Part shown: one piece after another, positions 25,889 to 34,869 of the stretch | Numbering within the stretch: the first letter of the stretch is position 1 | Layout of the letters: every line of letters begins with the position of its first letter | NCBI GenBank assembly: GCA_963837005.1 | Contig: CAWIMC010000001.1 | Span: forward strand, 186,001-250,000 | Origin: CALDTK01 sp963837005 | Lineage (GTDB): Bacteria > Bacteroidota > Bacteroidia > Chitinophagales > Saprospiraceae | DNA length: 64,000 nt | Reading direction: 5' to 3' | Translations under genes and position numbers: made by a program | Notes under the pieces: model-generated | Seen by the model: only the letters and a program-made list of their open reading frames with translations | What the model was told of the DNA's origin: nothing | Databases searched by the model: none

Positions 25889-26824
25889 GGCACGTCCGTC
25901 TGGTGCGAGCGCCACGTAATGGCCACTCATGCGCGGCGGATGAGGGCTTTCGCCAAAACGTGTTCCCAACATATCGACCCAACTAACCGGACCATAATCG
26001 CCGTCGAATGGGAGTGTTGCAAAGTCGGTGATTACGTAACACCGCATCGGCGCAGGCACCTCGGCGAAAAGCTCTTCGACCGAACTCGACTTGGCTACGT
26101 GCAAGACACCAACTGCATCCAGGTCGAATCCACAACTGGGGAAGGGCGTAGGGTACGGATCGTAGACGATTGCCCCCTCGCTGTCGGTTTTGGCGAAAGC
26201 CACGTCGGCCGTCCCGATCACATCGATTAATCGTACGTACATGATGCGACTTGCGTCAAAACCTTGCACGGCCGGAAGGTCCGCGACATCGAACCCAGTG
26301 CCGTAGGGAGCGCTGAATCGTCCGGCTAGACCATCTATCATCCGCGGATCTAGCGTCCCGAAACTTCCAATCGGACCGACGGTCAAACTCGAATTCGGAA
26401 AGCGCACGAAGGTCACGCCATCGCTACTCGCCTCTACGAATGCGAGTTCAGCGAACACCTCATTTTCAGCTACCGAAAATGAATTCTCGAAGACGACAAA
26501 ATCGAATCCCGGTCCGTCGGCGATCGGCTCCACGAACCCGAGGACAACCGCACCCCCATCTCCGAGCGAAAGCGTGCGCCCATCTGCAACACCAATACCG
26601 AGCTGCGTGGAGTCCGTAGGTACGCGGCCTTTAGCTGGTTGAGCGACATCGAGATACCCCGGTTGAAGGCGTATGGTCGAAGCCCATCCGACGTAGCGCG
26701 CAGAGTCTTTATGTACTGCCACGCTACCGGCCAAACCTCCGTCTGGTGAGAATTGTCCAGCGGCAGCCAGAGGCATGAGCAGTAGTGCTGTCGCCACAAA
26801 ACTTTGACCGCACGAGAGCCTCAC
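25862..26824 (-). CDS. Secreted surface protein, second gene of the cobalamin-riboswitch operon
   Basis: 320 residues from a GTG start that overlaps the upstream stop (TCAC region, GTGA). A signal peptide (VATALLLMPLAAAGQFSP) is present. The beta-rich core contains GDGGAVVLGFVEPIADGPGFDFVVFENSF, a segment common in Bacteroidota cell-surface proteins that I associate with B12-uptake loci, and IMYVRLIDVIGTADV. No T9SS domain is visible at the C-terminus. Tight coupling to the DUF4465 gene and the riboswitch upstream argue that it takes part in vitamin B12 capture. Two exact motif copies (25945, 26187) lie inside, in different frames (RFGES and AFAKT). Confidence 0.72.
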   Translation of the reverse strand: MRLSCGQSFVATALLLMPLAAAGQFSPDGGLAGSVAVHKDSARYVGWASTIRLQPGYLDVAQPAKGRVPTDSTQLGIGVADGRTLSLGDGGAVVLGFVEPIADGPGFDFVVFENSFSVAENEVFAELAFVEASSDGVTFVRFPNSSLTVGPIGSFGTLDPRMIDGLAGRFSAPYGTGFDVADLPAVQGFDASRIMYVRLIDVIGTADVAFAKTDSEGAIVYDPYPTPFPSCGFDLDAVGVLHVAKSSSVEELFAEVPAPMRCYVITDFATLPFDGDYGPVSWVDMLGTRFGESPHPPRMSGHYVALAPDGRALYRVLVQL

Positions 26825-27816
26825 TGGACGATAAATCTTGCGGCAGACACCTTGCCATCGACACGTAGTGACGCATAATAAACGCCCGCAGCAACATTGC
26901 TCAGTTGGACACGACTGCCCATCAGATAGTGATCTTGGTACTCTACGATGCGGCCAGTAGCGTCGGCTATCGTAAGCTCTCCGTTGCCTTCCCCCTCTCC
27001 GACGGCAACCCAGTCACGCGTTGGAATAGGGTAGACCTTGACAGGAGCCACCTTCGCGATGGACTTGAGCGCCGTGACGTTGAGCCTGGCGGCAAGCTTT
27101 CCGATCGCAAAGAAGTCCGGCGTGTTGTTGCCGAAGTCGCCGTTGTCGCTCGACCGAAGTCGAAAAGCCACCGAATCGGTCTCGATAAAGCGAGCGCTTG
27201 GCGTGAGTTGAGCGGGTGTCCACCTGTTGACGATGTAATCGTCGGCGGAGTCGGCTGCGCGAAAGTCGGCAAGCGGCAAGTTTTTGACGAAAGTCGGCAA
27301 GCCGTCTAAGTAGCCGCACACCGACAAAATTAGCGAGTCCGGGGCGGTGTTTCCACCGTTGGCGTCCCGACCAAAGACCTTGCTAAATCCAGAGCCTCGC
27401 TTTAGCGTCGCGGCTGTATAGGCGAGGTTGTTGTACTCCAAAGCAACGAGCGAACTGTTGGGCGGGAGCAAAAGGTACGCTCCCTGCTGCCCACTGAGGT
27501 AGGTGTCGCTACCGGGTACGCAACACGGAGGTACGCCACCCACGACGCCGTATAGATTTCGGAAATTTCCCGTCGTGTCGGTGCTGCGGCTAAAGGCCCA
27601 GCCGCTCGACCAGAATCCTCCGAAACTCGTGTCGTACACGCTTCGGAAGTGGACTCCCTCGACGTTGTACAGGGTATCCGGAGCGGCGGGACTCGCGCGA
27701 ACGAAGGAGTCGACTCGCACGCCGACTGCCGATAGATCGAGCGTCGTCTGAGCGAACAGATGAACTTGCGGAGCACCTGTGCCCAGGAGAATCGTGAAGA
27801 ATAGGGGTCGGATCAT
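26821..27816 (-). CDS. DUF4465 protein with T9SS sorting domain (BtuH-like vitamin B12-binding candidate)
   Basis: 331 residues from the ATG at 27814-27816, with a signal peptide (LFFTILLGTGAPQVHLFAQ). The body fits DUF4465: GGFWSSGWAFSRSTDTTGNF, GAYLLLPPN, NNLAYTA, SLILSVCGYL and DDYIVNRWTPAQL. The end is a T9SS sorting domain (VKVYPIPTRDWVAVGEGEG, then GRIVEYQDHYLMGS, AAGVYYASLRVDGK). DUF4465 proteins of gut Bacteroides (BtuH) bind vitamin B12 on the cell surface. The cobalamin riboswitch upstream supports the same role here, though T9SS export instead of lipid anchoring differs. A stem-compensated motif copy (GAC-GAAA-GTC) lies at 27280-27295. Confidence 0.78.
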   Translation of the reverse strand: MIRPLFFTILLGTGAPQVHLFAQTTLDLSAVGVRVDSFVRASPAAPDTLYNVEGVHFRSVYDTSFGGFWSSGWAFSRSTDTTGNFRNLYGVVGGVPPCCVPGSDTYLSGQQGAYLLLPPNSSLVALEYNNLAYTAATLKRGSGFSKVFGRDANGGNTAPDSLILSVCGYLDGLPTFVKNLPLADFRAADSADDYIVNRWTPAQLTPSARFIETDSVAFRLRSSDNGDFGNNTPDFFAIGKLAARLNVTALKSIAKVAPVKVYPIPTRDWVAVGEGEGNGELTIADATGRIVEYQDHYLMGSRVQLSNVAAGVYYASLRVDGKVSAARFIVQ

Positions 27817-27964
27817 GGTCGCTGGATCGAAGAAGCTAAACCAACGGAACCGACGCACACGACTGATCCTATACGGACGATTTCCATTGGTGCCCCGACA
27901 CACCGATCCATCGCCCATCCGGCCAACCTCGTGCGCCCCTGGTCCCGGGGGCGAAGGTGTATGA

Positions 27965-28135
27965 GCTCGTCGGCAGGTCTTCTGACTCGTCATCCGGCGG
28001 GCGGCCTTCCCATCCCGAGCTTCTCGGGACAGTGGCACACGGGGCTCGCCGGGGGTGATTGACTTACAGCTGCGGGTACAGTTCCCGAGTTTCACGGGAT
28101 TCCCTTTTCAAGTCCGGCGACCATTGTCGGGGACT
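27965..28135 (-). promoter_or_regulatory. Cobalamin riboswitch
   Basis: Read on the minus strand: GAAAAGGGAATCCC, GTGAAACTCGGGAAC, CCCGCAGCTGTAA, then GCCACTG (28030-28036), GGGAAGGCCG, GATGACGAGTC, and the B12 box AGTCAGAAGACCTGCC (27971-27987 region). All the conserved boxes are present in order. It lies about 150 bases before the start of the DUF4465 gene. A GC-rich hairpin with CGCCCC/GGGGCG arms at 27934-27953, between aptamer and gene, may be the expression platform. Confidence 0.92.
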
Positions 28136-28195
28136 ACCTCAAAGCGGCTGCAAACATACGTGGAGTTTGTCACGGGATTACCCCACCTTCGCGCC

Positions 28196-29161
28196 GTGAT
28201 TTTGGTGACAGGTGCAGCAGGCTTCATAGGGAGCGTTCTCGTTCGGCGACTCAACGACGCTGGCATCGACGATCTCGTCCTCGTGGACGACTTCGGGCGC
28301 TCAGATCGGGCGCAACACCTGGAGGGGGCCTCCTTCCGGCAGACGGTCGAAAGAGTAAACCTCGCGGAATATCTATCGGCCAGTGGCGGCGACCTCACGG
28401 CCGTGTATCACCTCGGTGCTCACACCGATACGACCGAGTCCGACGAAGGACTTTTCGAGGAGCACAACTTGCGCCCGAGTCAGTTGCTGTGGGACTTCTG
28501 CACCCGCGAGGGCCTACCCTTCATCTACGCGAGCAGTGCCGCAACCTACGGCGATGGCGCGGCGGGATACAGCGATGCGGCCACCCTCGGGAGCCTCCAA
28601 CCCCTCAACGCTTACGGCCGTAGCAAACACGACTTCGACCGGTGGGCAATTGCACAGGATACGGCCCCGCCATTTTGGGCGGGACTCAAGTTCTTCAACG
28701 TCTACGGTCCGCACGAAGAGCATAAAGAACGCATGGCGAGCGTCGTGCTGCAAGCCTTTCGTCAAATTAAGCAGACGGGACGCCTACGGCTGTTCCGCTC
28801 GCACCGCCCGGATGTCGCCGACGGCCAGCAGGCGCGTGACTTCGTCTACGTAGAGGACGTCTGCAACGTCATTACCTGGTTGCTCGCAAACCGTCCTGCG
28901 TCCGGGATGTACAACGTCGGTACTGGGACAGCCCGCACGTTTTTAGATCTCGGTAAGGCGGTGTTTGCAGCGTTGGACCTCGAACCTATGATCGACTATA
29001 TCGACACGCCCGTCGATATTCGGGATTCGTATCAGTACTTTACGCAAGCCGACATTACTCGCCTGCGCAATGCGGGCTACGATTCAGCCTTCACTTCTCT
29101 GGAGGAAGGCGTCGAGTCGTACGTCTGCGATTACCTCATGCAACGAGTCCACACGTACTAG
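28196..29161 (+). CDS. hldD: ADP-L-glycero-D-manno-heptose-6-epimerase
   Basis: 321 residues from a GTG at 28196, where homology starts (ILVTGAAGFIGSVLVRRLND, the NAD-binding GxxGxxG). The short-chain-dehydrogenase catalytic YxxxK is in YGRSK, with the preceding SSAATYGDGAAGY. FFNVYGPHEEHKERMASVVLQAF is nearly the family signature for HldD (NVYGxxExHKGxMASVV), which distinguishes it from GalE/RmlB. It makes the L-glycero-D-manno-heptose precursor of the lipopolysaccharide inner core. A 21-base gap separates it from the sigma-54 regulator. The minus-strand riboswitch lies just upstream, divergently. Confidence 0.92.
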   Translation: MILVTGAAGFIGSVLVRRLNDAGIDDLVLVDDFGRSDRAQHLEGASFRQTVERVNLAEYLSASGGDLTAVYHLGAHTDTTESDEGLFEEHNLRPSQLLWDFCTREGLPFIYASSAATYGDGAAGYSDAATLGSLQPLNAYGRSKHDFDRWAIAQDTAPPFWAGLKFFNVYGPHEEHKERMASVVLQAFRQIKQTGRLRLFRSHRPDVADGQQARDFVYVEDVCNVITWLLANRPASGMYNVGTGTARTFLDLGKAVFAALDLEPMIDYIDTPVDIRDSYQYFTQADITRLRNAGYDSAFTSLEEGVESYVCDYLMQRVHTY

Positions 29162-29182
29162 GGCCAAAAGCAAGCTTCCCTT

Positions 29183-30565
29183 ATGCGGCAGATCAGGATT
29201 CTCATCATTGACGACGAGGACGACATACGTCTTCTCCTTTCGAGGATCCTGAAGTTGGAAGGCTACGAGGTGACCACGGCAGCTACAGGTCGGGACGGCT
29301 TTGCCAAAGCTCTGGCCAGCGACTTTCACGTTTGCATTTGCGACGTGCGTCTGCCGGATAGCAATGGTCTCGATTTGACGGCCGAGATGCGAGCGGCCAA
29401 ACCCCAGATGGAGGTCGTCCAGTTGACGGCCGAGGGGACGATCGCCGATGGCGTTCAAGCTATTAAAGCCGGAGCTTTCGACTACTTGATGAAAGGCGGG
29501 GACAACAATCGCTTGATACCCCTGATCGAACGAGCGGCGGACAAGTCGAAGGCGCAGTACAAACTGCGCCAGATTGCGCAGCAAAACCAAGCTGACTTCG
29601 GGTTCGACAACATCGTTGGGAGGAGTCCGAAGATACTGGCCTCTAAGGGCCTCGCTCAACAAGTCGCGCCTACGGATGCAACGGTGTTGATCACTGGTCC
29701 GACGGGTACGGGTAAAGAAGTCTTCGCCAACGCGATCCACTATACGAGTGCCCGGCGCAGGGAGCAGCTCGTCGCAATCAACTGCGCCGCCTTCGCGCGG
29801 GAGCTCCTCGAGAGCGAAATGTTTGGCCACGTTGCCGGAGCCTTTACAGGGGCGAACAAGACCAAGCGCGGACTCTTTGAGGAAGCCGACGGCGGGACGA
29901 TCTTCCTCGACGAGCTCGGAGAAATGGACCTCGGGCTTCAGGCGCGGCTCCTCCGCGTCCTGGAGAACGGCTCCTTCATGAAAGTCGGCAGCACCACTGA
30001 ACAGCGAGTAGATGTGCGCGTGGTCGCCGCCACCAATCGCGACTTGCTCGCCGAGGCCCAGGCAGGCCGCTTCAGGCTAGACCTCTACTACCGCCTAAGC
30101 ACATTCGTCGTGGACCTCCCTGCCCTTATCGAACGAGCGGAGGACATTCCACTGCTCGCCCAACTCTTCATCGAACGTCTCGCCCCTAGAATGAAGAGCA
30201 AAGTTCGAGGTATGGACCGCGACTTCGAGCAGGCACTCCTAAAGCATTCCTGGCCCGGCAATATTCGGGAGTTAAAGAACTTCGTGGAGAGGGCGCTCAT
30301 CATAAGTTCGGGTAGCAAACTGTCGGCTCAGGACATACCCCCAGATTTTGGGGGCCTACCGAATAGTGCCGGGAGGACTCCCCTCCCGAGCGATGCGGAC
30401 AGCCCGCTGCCCGCGACCTCGCTATCGGACGTGGAACGCATCCACGTCGAGCGGGTGATGACGATGGTGAGCGGTAACAAGAGCCGGGCCGCCGAACTCC
30501 TCGAAATAGGCCTCACGACCTTGTACCGCAAACTCGATGAGTACGGGCTGAAAGATCGATTCTAG
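29183..30565 (+). CDS. NtrC-type sigma-54-dependent response regulator
   Basis: 460 residues. Receiver domain 1-120: acidic pair DDEDD, phospho-acceptor Asp in CDVRLPDSNG, and Lys in YLMKGGD. AAA+ central domain: Walker A ITGPTGTGKE (GETGTGKE in most relatives), the ESEMFGH motif, the GAFTGAN sigma-54 contact loop, Walker B GGTIFLDELGEMDL, and ATNRDL (sensor). A Fis-type HTH ends the protein (RAAELLEIGLTTLYRKLDEYGL). It should activate sigma-54 promoters after phosphorylation. No kinase lies directly beside it; the histidine kinase at 31697 is two genes away. Confidence 0.94.
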   Translation: MRQIRILIIDDEDDIRLLLSRILKLEGYEVTTAATGRDGFAKALASDFHVCICDVRLPDSNGLDLTAEMRAAKPQMEVVQLTAEGTIADGVQAIKAGAFDYLMKGGDNNRLIPLIERAADKSKAQYKLRQIAQQNQADFGFDNIVGRSPKILASKGLAQQVAPTDATVLITGPTGTGKEVFANAIHYTSARRREQLVAINCAAFARELLESEMFGHVAGAFTGANKTKRGLFEEADGGTIFLDELGEMDLGLQARLLRVLENGSFMKVGSTTEQRVDVRVVAATNRDLLAEAQAGRFRLDLYYRLSTFVVDLPALIERAEDIPLLAQLFIERLAPRMKSKVRGMDRDFEQALLKHSWPGNIRELKNFVERALIISSGSKLSAQDIPPDFGGLPNSAGRTPLPSDADSPLPATSLSDVERIHVERVMTMVSGNKSRAAELLEIGLTTLYRKLDEYGLKDRF

Positions 30566-30949
30566 CTTCTCGAGTCAAGGAGACGAGTGTGTCAAAACGG
30601 AAGGGAACCGTGCACCATTTTGGAAACCGTTTTTCATTTTGGTAGGGTCCTGGATGTCCTGTCGCTGGCGCAATTGTTGAATATATTCATCCAACAAGTT
30701 GATAACCAGCTAGGTAGATGGTGGTTATGTCACCTGTTGGCATTGCGGTGCCAGGTTTGTAGTACGCTTCACTAGCCTGGACACTCCAAGCTGTCCTACA
30801 CCAAACCCTAGCATAATGGCCACCGTCTTCGTTGCTTTGCTCCTGCTGATTGCTTATTTTCTCTACGTTGCCTTCGTTGATTTCAACGAGGTAGCTTAGC
30901 GTTTTCTGAACATACATTTCAAACCGCTTTACCGCTTCATACCCTTTAC
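30566..30949. other. 384-base interval with a short open frame
   Basis: Between the sigma-54 regulator and the sigma factor. Apart from the 27-codon open frame at 30816 I see no gene, no strong hairpin and no clear TAnnTTTG box. The region is more AT-rich than its surroundings (GTTTTTCATTTTGG, ATTGTTGAATATATTC). Confidence 0.5.
30816..30899 (+). CDS. Candidate 27-residue single-span membrane peptide
   Basis: ATG to TAG, encoding MATVFVALLLLIAYFLYVAF followed by VDFNEVA. It is a single hydrophobic segment long enough to cross the membrane with a short acidic tail. It ends 50 bases before the ATG of the ECF sigma factor, in an otherwise empty interval. No Shine-Dalgarno is obvious, as is usual for the phylum. 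I cannot test conservation, so it may be chance. Confidence 0.4.
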   Translation: MATVFVALLLLIAYFLYVAFVDFNEVA

Positions 30950-31567
30950 ATGTCTACTACCGCAAACACCACCTCCGCTACCAACGTCGCTCCAGCGCTG
31001 CCAAAGCCTTCCCCCGAAACCGAGCTCAACGACGCCCAGTTTAGCGAGTTGATGAACCGGTACAACCGTTATCTCTTCGCCTTTGCCCTCAACCTGAGCA
31101 AGAGCCGAGAAGACGCCGAGGACCTCGTCCAAGAAACAGCTATGCGGGCTTATCGCAACCGAGACAAGTTTGTTGCGGGCACCAATTTTAAGGCTTGGGC
31201 CGCCACCATTATGCGGAACACCTTCATCAACGGGTACCGCAAGAAGAAGCGCCGCAACATCTATCAGGAGCCGATCGATAACCATGCGTATAGCCTGGAC
31301 ATCAATCCGAGCTACAACCAGGGCATCAGCGATCTCCAGTTTACGGACCTCGCCGAAATCCTCGACAAGATCGGAGAGGCCTACTCCACGCCGTTCCGGA
31401 TGTTCTATGAGGGCTACCAGTACGACGAGATCGCACAGGCCATGTGTATTCCGATCGGCACGGTCAAAAGTCGCATCTTCTTCGCTCGCCGTCGCCTTCG
31501 CGGACTCATCGAGCAGCGCTATGCCGTCAACGAAGGTGCACTGGCGGCTTCGGCTCCCAAGGCCTAG
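30950..31567 (+). CDS. ECF-type RNA polymerase sigma factor
   Basis: 205 residues. Region 2: LMNRYNRYLFAFALNLSKSREDAEDLVQETAMRAYRNRDKF, then WAATIMRNTFINGYRKKKR. Region 4: EAYSTPFRMFYEGYQYDEIAQAMCIPIGTVKSRIFFARRRLRGLIEQ, a typical helix-turn-helix for the -35 element. The N-terminal 30 residues are Ser/Thr/Ala-rich and probably disordered. There is no anti-sigma factor gene next to it, unlike classic ECF groups. The next gene (31697) is a membrane histidine kinase, which could be the sensor side, but this is only positional. Confidence 0.92.
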   Translation: MSTTANTTSATNVAPALPKPSPETELNDAQFSELMNRYNRYLFAFALNLSKSREDAEDLVQETAMRAYRNRDKFVAGTNFKAWAATIMRNTFINGYRKKKRRNIYQEPIDNHAYSLDINPSYNQGISDLQFTDLAEILDKIGEAYSTPFRMFYEGYQYDEIAQAMCIPIGTVKSRIFFARRRLRGLIEQRYAVNEGALAASAPKA

Positions 31568-31696
31568 TTGGCTTCCGCTAAAACCAACGGGCAACTGCTC
31601 TCTACCGCGCGTACGTTTACCTAAAGCCCTGCGACGCGGTTACTTTTCGATCGCCTGTCCGGACTACGTCCGGGCGGGCGTTTCCATTCTTGCTCA

Positions 31697-33526
31697 ATGA
31701 CTATCAAAGCCCGCATAGCGCTAGGGATTGCTTCACTCTTGATCGTTATCGCGATCCTGGGTGGGGTGGCGGTGTGGTACTTTACGGAGATAAGCACCTC
31801 GGTATCCGTGGTCGCTGATGCGGCCTACGAGCGGCTCGACCTTGCCCAATCGCTAGGTTTCGAGGCGGCTCTACTTCACGGTGACGCAACTCGACTCGCC
31901 CCCGATGCAGCTGGCGACCTCGAAGAACGGCGGAGCCGTTTTGCCGCAAGGCTCAAACAAGACGCCGTCTTTCTCTTTGCAAGACCGATCAAGGGCATCG
32001 ACCAGGTGATTGTCGCAGAAATCAAGAACGACGCCGAGCGTATCAGCCAGTTGGCCCGCCCCGCTTCCGACACGGCACAGGCCGCAGAAATCGAGGAGCT
32101 GCTCGTAGACATATCGCGCAGGCTACAGGGTGTTTATGCACAAAACGCATCCGTCATCGAGGAGGAAGTAGCCGTAGCCGTGCGACTGTCCAACTCGGCG
32201 CTGTATTCGATCAGCGTGATCCTCGGCCTGTGTGTGGCTTTTAGTGTGTTTGTCCTCGTCTGGCTCCCGCGTTACGTCGCCCGACCGATTGCGCGTTTTA
32301 GCGAAAGCATCACCCGCATCACCGATGGCAATTACGAAACGAGGCTAGACCTCGAACGTGAGGACGAGTTTGGGCGACTTGCAGCCAGCTTTAATGTGAT
32401 GGCTGCCGAGCTAGAATTGGGCTCGGATAAAAATCGCGCCGCGTTGTTGGAAAGCCAGCGTCGGCTGAAGGCGCTCGTAGACCAGCTCGACGACTTTATC
32501 ATCGGTATGGACGCAGAGCGGCGGGTGGTATTCGTGAATGCCGGGATGTGTACCTACCTCGGAATCGAAGAGGAGGACGTACTAGGAAATTACATGCCGG
32601 ATCTGGCACTCGGTCGGCCGCGCATGCAACAGCTCTTTACCCCTATTGCTCTCGGGCCGGGCGTCTCCATCGAACCCTTCGCAGTCTCGGGCCCAGGAGG
32701 CGACGTGCGCTACTACCAACAGCGGGTCACGAGGTTGGTGCAGGTAGACGAGGGTACTGGCGCGGATTACATCGTGCTGTTGAAGGACGTTACCGATTAC
32801 GAGCAGCGGACCCACGAGCAGACAGACTACCTCGCGTCGGTAAGCCACGAGATGAAGACGCCCATGGCGGCGATATCGATGAGTGTCGACCTTCTCGAGG
32901 ACGTACGCCTCGGACCGTTGGCTGATGACCAACGAGAGTTGACACAGACCATCCGACACAACGTGAAGCGACTCATGCGGATGATCGACGAGGTCCTCAC
33001 GCTCGCTCGCGATGAGGCAGGCGCGTCGAAGCTGGTCTTGAGCCAGGTAGAGGTTGGCGAGTTGATGCACAGCGGATTGGAGAATGTGGCCCCCTTGGCG
33101 CGAGACAAGGGCATCAAGGTTGAAGTGGAGCGTCCAGATGAGCCCTACAGTGCCGAAGCCGACGCGGCGAGGATCGAATCGGCGATCAATAATTTGCTCA
33201 CCAACGCCATCCGGTATTCTCCTAGGGGAGGGGGCGTGCGCATGGCTTGTGAGATCGTGACCGGAGGCGTGCGTATCACTGTCTCCGACGACGGGCCAGG
33301 CATTGCTGCACCTGATCGGGAACGCATCTTCGGGCGATTCCGGCGCGGTACGAGCGACGGCACCGAAGGCACGGGATTAGGGCTCGCGATCTCGCGAGAG
33401 AGCGTCGAAGCACACGGGGGGCGCCTCTACGTAGACGCCGCCTACGCACCCGGGGCACGCTTTGTGCTCGAGTTGCCGCGGCGCCTCTCCCAGCCTTTTC
33501 GCGCCAAGCAGATCGAGCGGGCGTGA
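31697..33526 (+). CDS. Membrane-bound PAS sensor histidine kinase
   Basis: 609 residues, inner membrane. Transmembrane segment 1 (IALGIASLLIVIAILGGVAVWYF), a periplasmic helical domain, transmembrane segment 2 (ISVILGLCVAFSVFVLVWL), a HAMP domain (ITRITDGNYETRLD to AAELELG), a PAS domain (residues 255-370, starting ALVDQLDDFIIGMDAERRVVFVN), a HisKA domain with the H-box VSHEMKTPMAAI, and a HATPase domain with N-box INNLLTNAIRY, G1 DDGPGI and G2 GTGLGLAI. The order resembles NtrY/KinB-type kinases. Its GTGA stop/start overlaps the flavoprotein gene downstream. The partner regulator is unknown. Confidence 0.93.
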   Translation: MTIKARIALGIASLLIVIAILGGVAVWYFTEISTSVSVVADAAYERLDLAQSLGFEAALLHGDATRLAPDAAGDLEERRSRFAARLKQDAVFLFARPIKGIDQVIVAEIKNDAERISQLARPASDTAQAAEIEELLVDISRRLQGVYAQNASVIEEEVAVAVRLSNSALYSISVILGLCVAFSVFVLVWLPRYVARPIARFSESITRITDGNYETRLDLEREDEFGRLAASFNVMAAELELGSDKNRAALLESQRRLKALVDQLDDFIIGMDAERRVVFVNAGMCTYLGIEEEDVLGNYMPDLALGRPRMQQLFTPIALGPGVSIEPFAVSGPGGDVRYYQQRVTRLVQVDEGTGADYIVLLKDVTDYEQRTHEQTDYLASVSHEMKTPMAAISMSVDLLEDVRLGPLADDQRELTQTIRHNVKRLMRMIDEVLTLARDEAGASKLVLSQVEVGELMHSGLENVAPLARDKGIKVEVERPDEPYSAEADAARIESAINNLLTNAIRYSPRGGGVRMACEIVTGGVRITVSDDGPGIAAPDRERIFGRFRRGTSDGTEGTGLGLAISRESVEAHGGRLYVDAAYAPGARFVLELPRRLSQPFRAKQIERA

Positions 33527-34803
33527 CCTCCCCGGGGAGGCTTACCTTGCCGCCCTTGGAAACGCCACACTCAGAAGTACTCATCATCGGTGCCGGACCC
33601 GCCGGTGCCGCCGCCGCCTGGCGACTCGCCAAAGAAGGCCAGGCCTGCACCATCGTCGACAAAGCGACCTTCCCAAGGGACAAGGTCTGCGGGGATGCCC
33701 TCTCGGGAAAGGTCACGACGCTGCTCAAGCGACTCGACCCCGAATCCCTTAATCGTCTCGTCGCCACAGGTGCGGTAGAGCCCGTCAACGGAATCAGGTT
33801 TGGAGCACCAAATGGAAAGCTGATCGAGATCCCGTTTAGCGTCCTCAAACCCGTCGACCCGGACCAGAGCGCTGGGTTTGTGAGTCGACGACTCGACTTT
33901 GATAAATTCATGGTCGATGAATTACGGCGTTGGCAAAACATCGACCTGCAACTCGGGGTCAACGTCGCAAACATCGAGCGCGACGGTGAGATGTGGTCAC
34001 TGTCCAACAAGGATGGCTCGTGGCGACACACCTGTCGCTTGCTGTTGGTCGCCGACGGAGCTCAATCGAGCTTTGCGCGTAATGTAGCGGGTATTACCAA
34101 GCGCAACGATCACCACGCAGGAGCTGTACGAGCGTACATGACTGGCGTGACTGGGTACCACCCAGACGGATACATCGAGCTGCACTTCTTAAAAGAGTAC
34201 CTCCCAGGCTACTTCTGGACTTTCCCGCTGCCGGGAGGCTACAGCAATGTTGGTCTCGGCATGCGTACCGACAAGCTAAAAAAGTCGGGCCTTAGTCTGC
34301 GCGATGAGGTTTTGAAGATTGTAGAGTCACACCCTTTGCTCGCAGAGCGGTATGCGGGTGCTAAACTCGAAGAAAAGATTGTCGGCTACCCACTGCCGCT
34401 CGGGTCTAAACTGCGGAGGGCTAGTGGGGAGGGCTACCTGGTACTCGGCGACGCAGGTCATATGATCGACCCCCTTACCGGCGAGGGCATCGGCAACGGG
34501 ATGTACGCCGGAATTATCGCCGCCGAGCAGGCGATTGTGAGCTTACGCGAAAACAAGCTCTCCGCAGATGATTTGAGCGCCTACGACGTGCGAATCAAAC
34601 GCGTGCTCGGGGCTGAGATGGAGGTCAGCTATAAGATTCAGAAGTCCTTGGGGTACCCGTGGATCGTCAACACCCTCGCCAACATTATTCACAGCAAGCC
34701 CAACGCGGTGAGTGTGCTCTCGCGGATGTATACCGATCTCGAACTCAGGGCAAAGATCTACAAGCCGACCTTCTGGATGGGCCAGGCGATGCGTCGCGGC
34801 TAA
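33523..34803 (+). CDS. Geranylgeranyl-reductase-family FAD-dependent oxidoreductase
   Basis: 426 residues from a GTG that overlaps the kinase stop; a shorter start after HSEVL is possible. The FAD site is clear: EVLIIGAGPAGAAAAWRLAKEG (GxGxxG), PRDKVCGDALSG, and the second FAD motif YLVLGDAGHMIDPLTGEGIGNGMYAG. The KVCGD and TGEGI motifs are typical of the geranylgeranyl reductase (ChlP/BchP-like) group, which reduces isoprenoid double bonds using FAD. Its substrate here could be menaquinone or lipid side chains; I cannot tell. It is probably cytoplasmic and membrane-associated. No isoprenoid gene lies beside it. Confidence 0.88.
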   Translation: MTSPGRLTLPPLETPHSEVLIIGAGPAGAAAAWRLAKEGQACTIVDKATFPRDKVCGDALSGKVTTLLKRLDPESLNRLVATGAVEPVNGIRFGAPNGKLIEIPFSVLKPVDPDQSAGFVSRRLDFDKFMVDELRRWQNIDLQLGVNVANIERDGEMWSLSNKDGSWRHTCRLLLVADGAQSSFARNVAGITKRNDHHAGAVRAYMTGVTGYHPDGYIELHFLKEYLPGYFWTFPLPGGYSNVGLGMRTDKLKKSGLSLRDEVLKIVESHPLLAERYAGAKLEEKIVGYPLPLGSKLRRASGEGYLVLGDAGHMIDPLTGEGIGNGMYAGIIAAEQAIVSLRENKLSADDLSAYDVRIKRVLGAEMEVSYKIQKSLGYPWIVNTLANIIHSKPNAVSVLSRMYTDLELRAKIYKPTFWMGQAMRRG

Positions 34804-34844
34804 CAAAAGTCGGAGCCTGCGACGGTATACTGCGATTGACAGCC

Positions 34845-34852
34845 TATGTTTG
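34845..34852 (+). promoter_or_regulatory. Bacteroidota -7 element TATGTTTG upstream of pcm
   Basis: A perfect TAnnTTTG, 18 bases before the ATG at 34870. It argues for that start rather than one inside the box. Confidence 0.5.
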
Positions 34853-34869
34853 GGCGCAGGGCAGCCCAC

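Noticed and set aside
25381..25986. Arg/Pro-rich 201-residue plus-strand frame over the acetyltransferase
   Set aside because: A shadow frame of the GNAT gene, whose motifs are clear in another frame.
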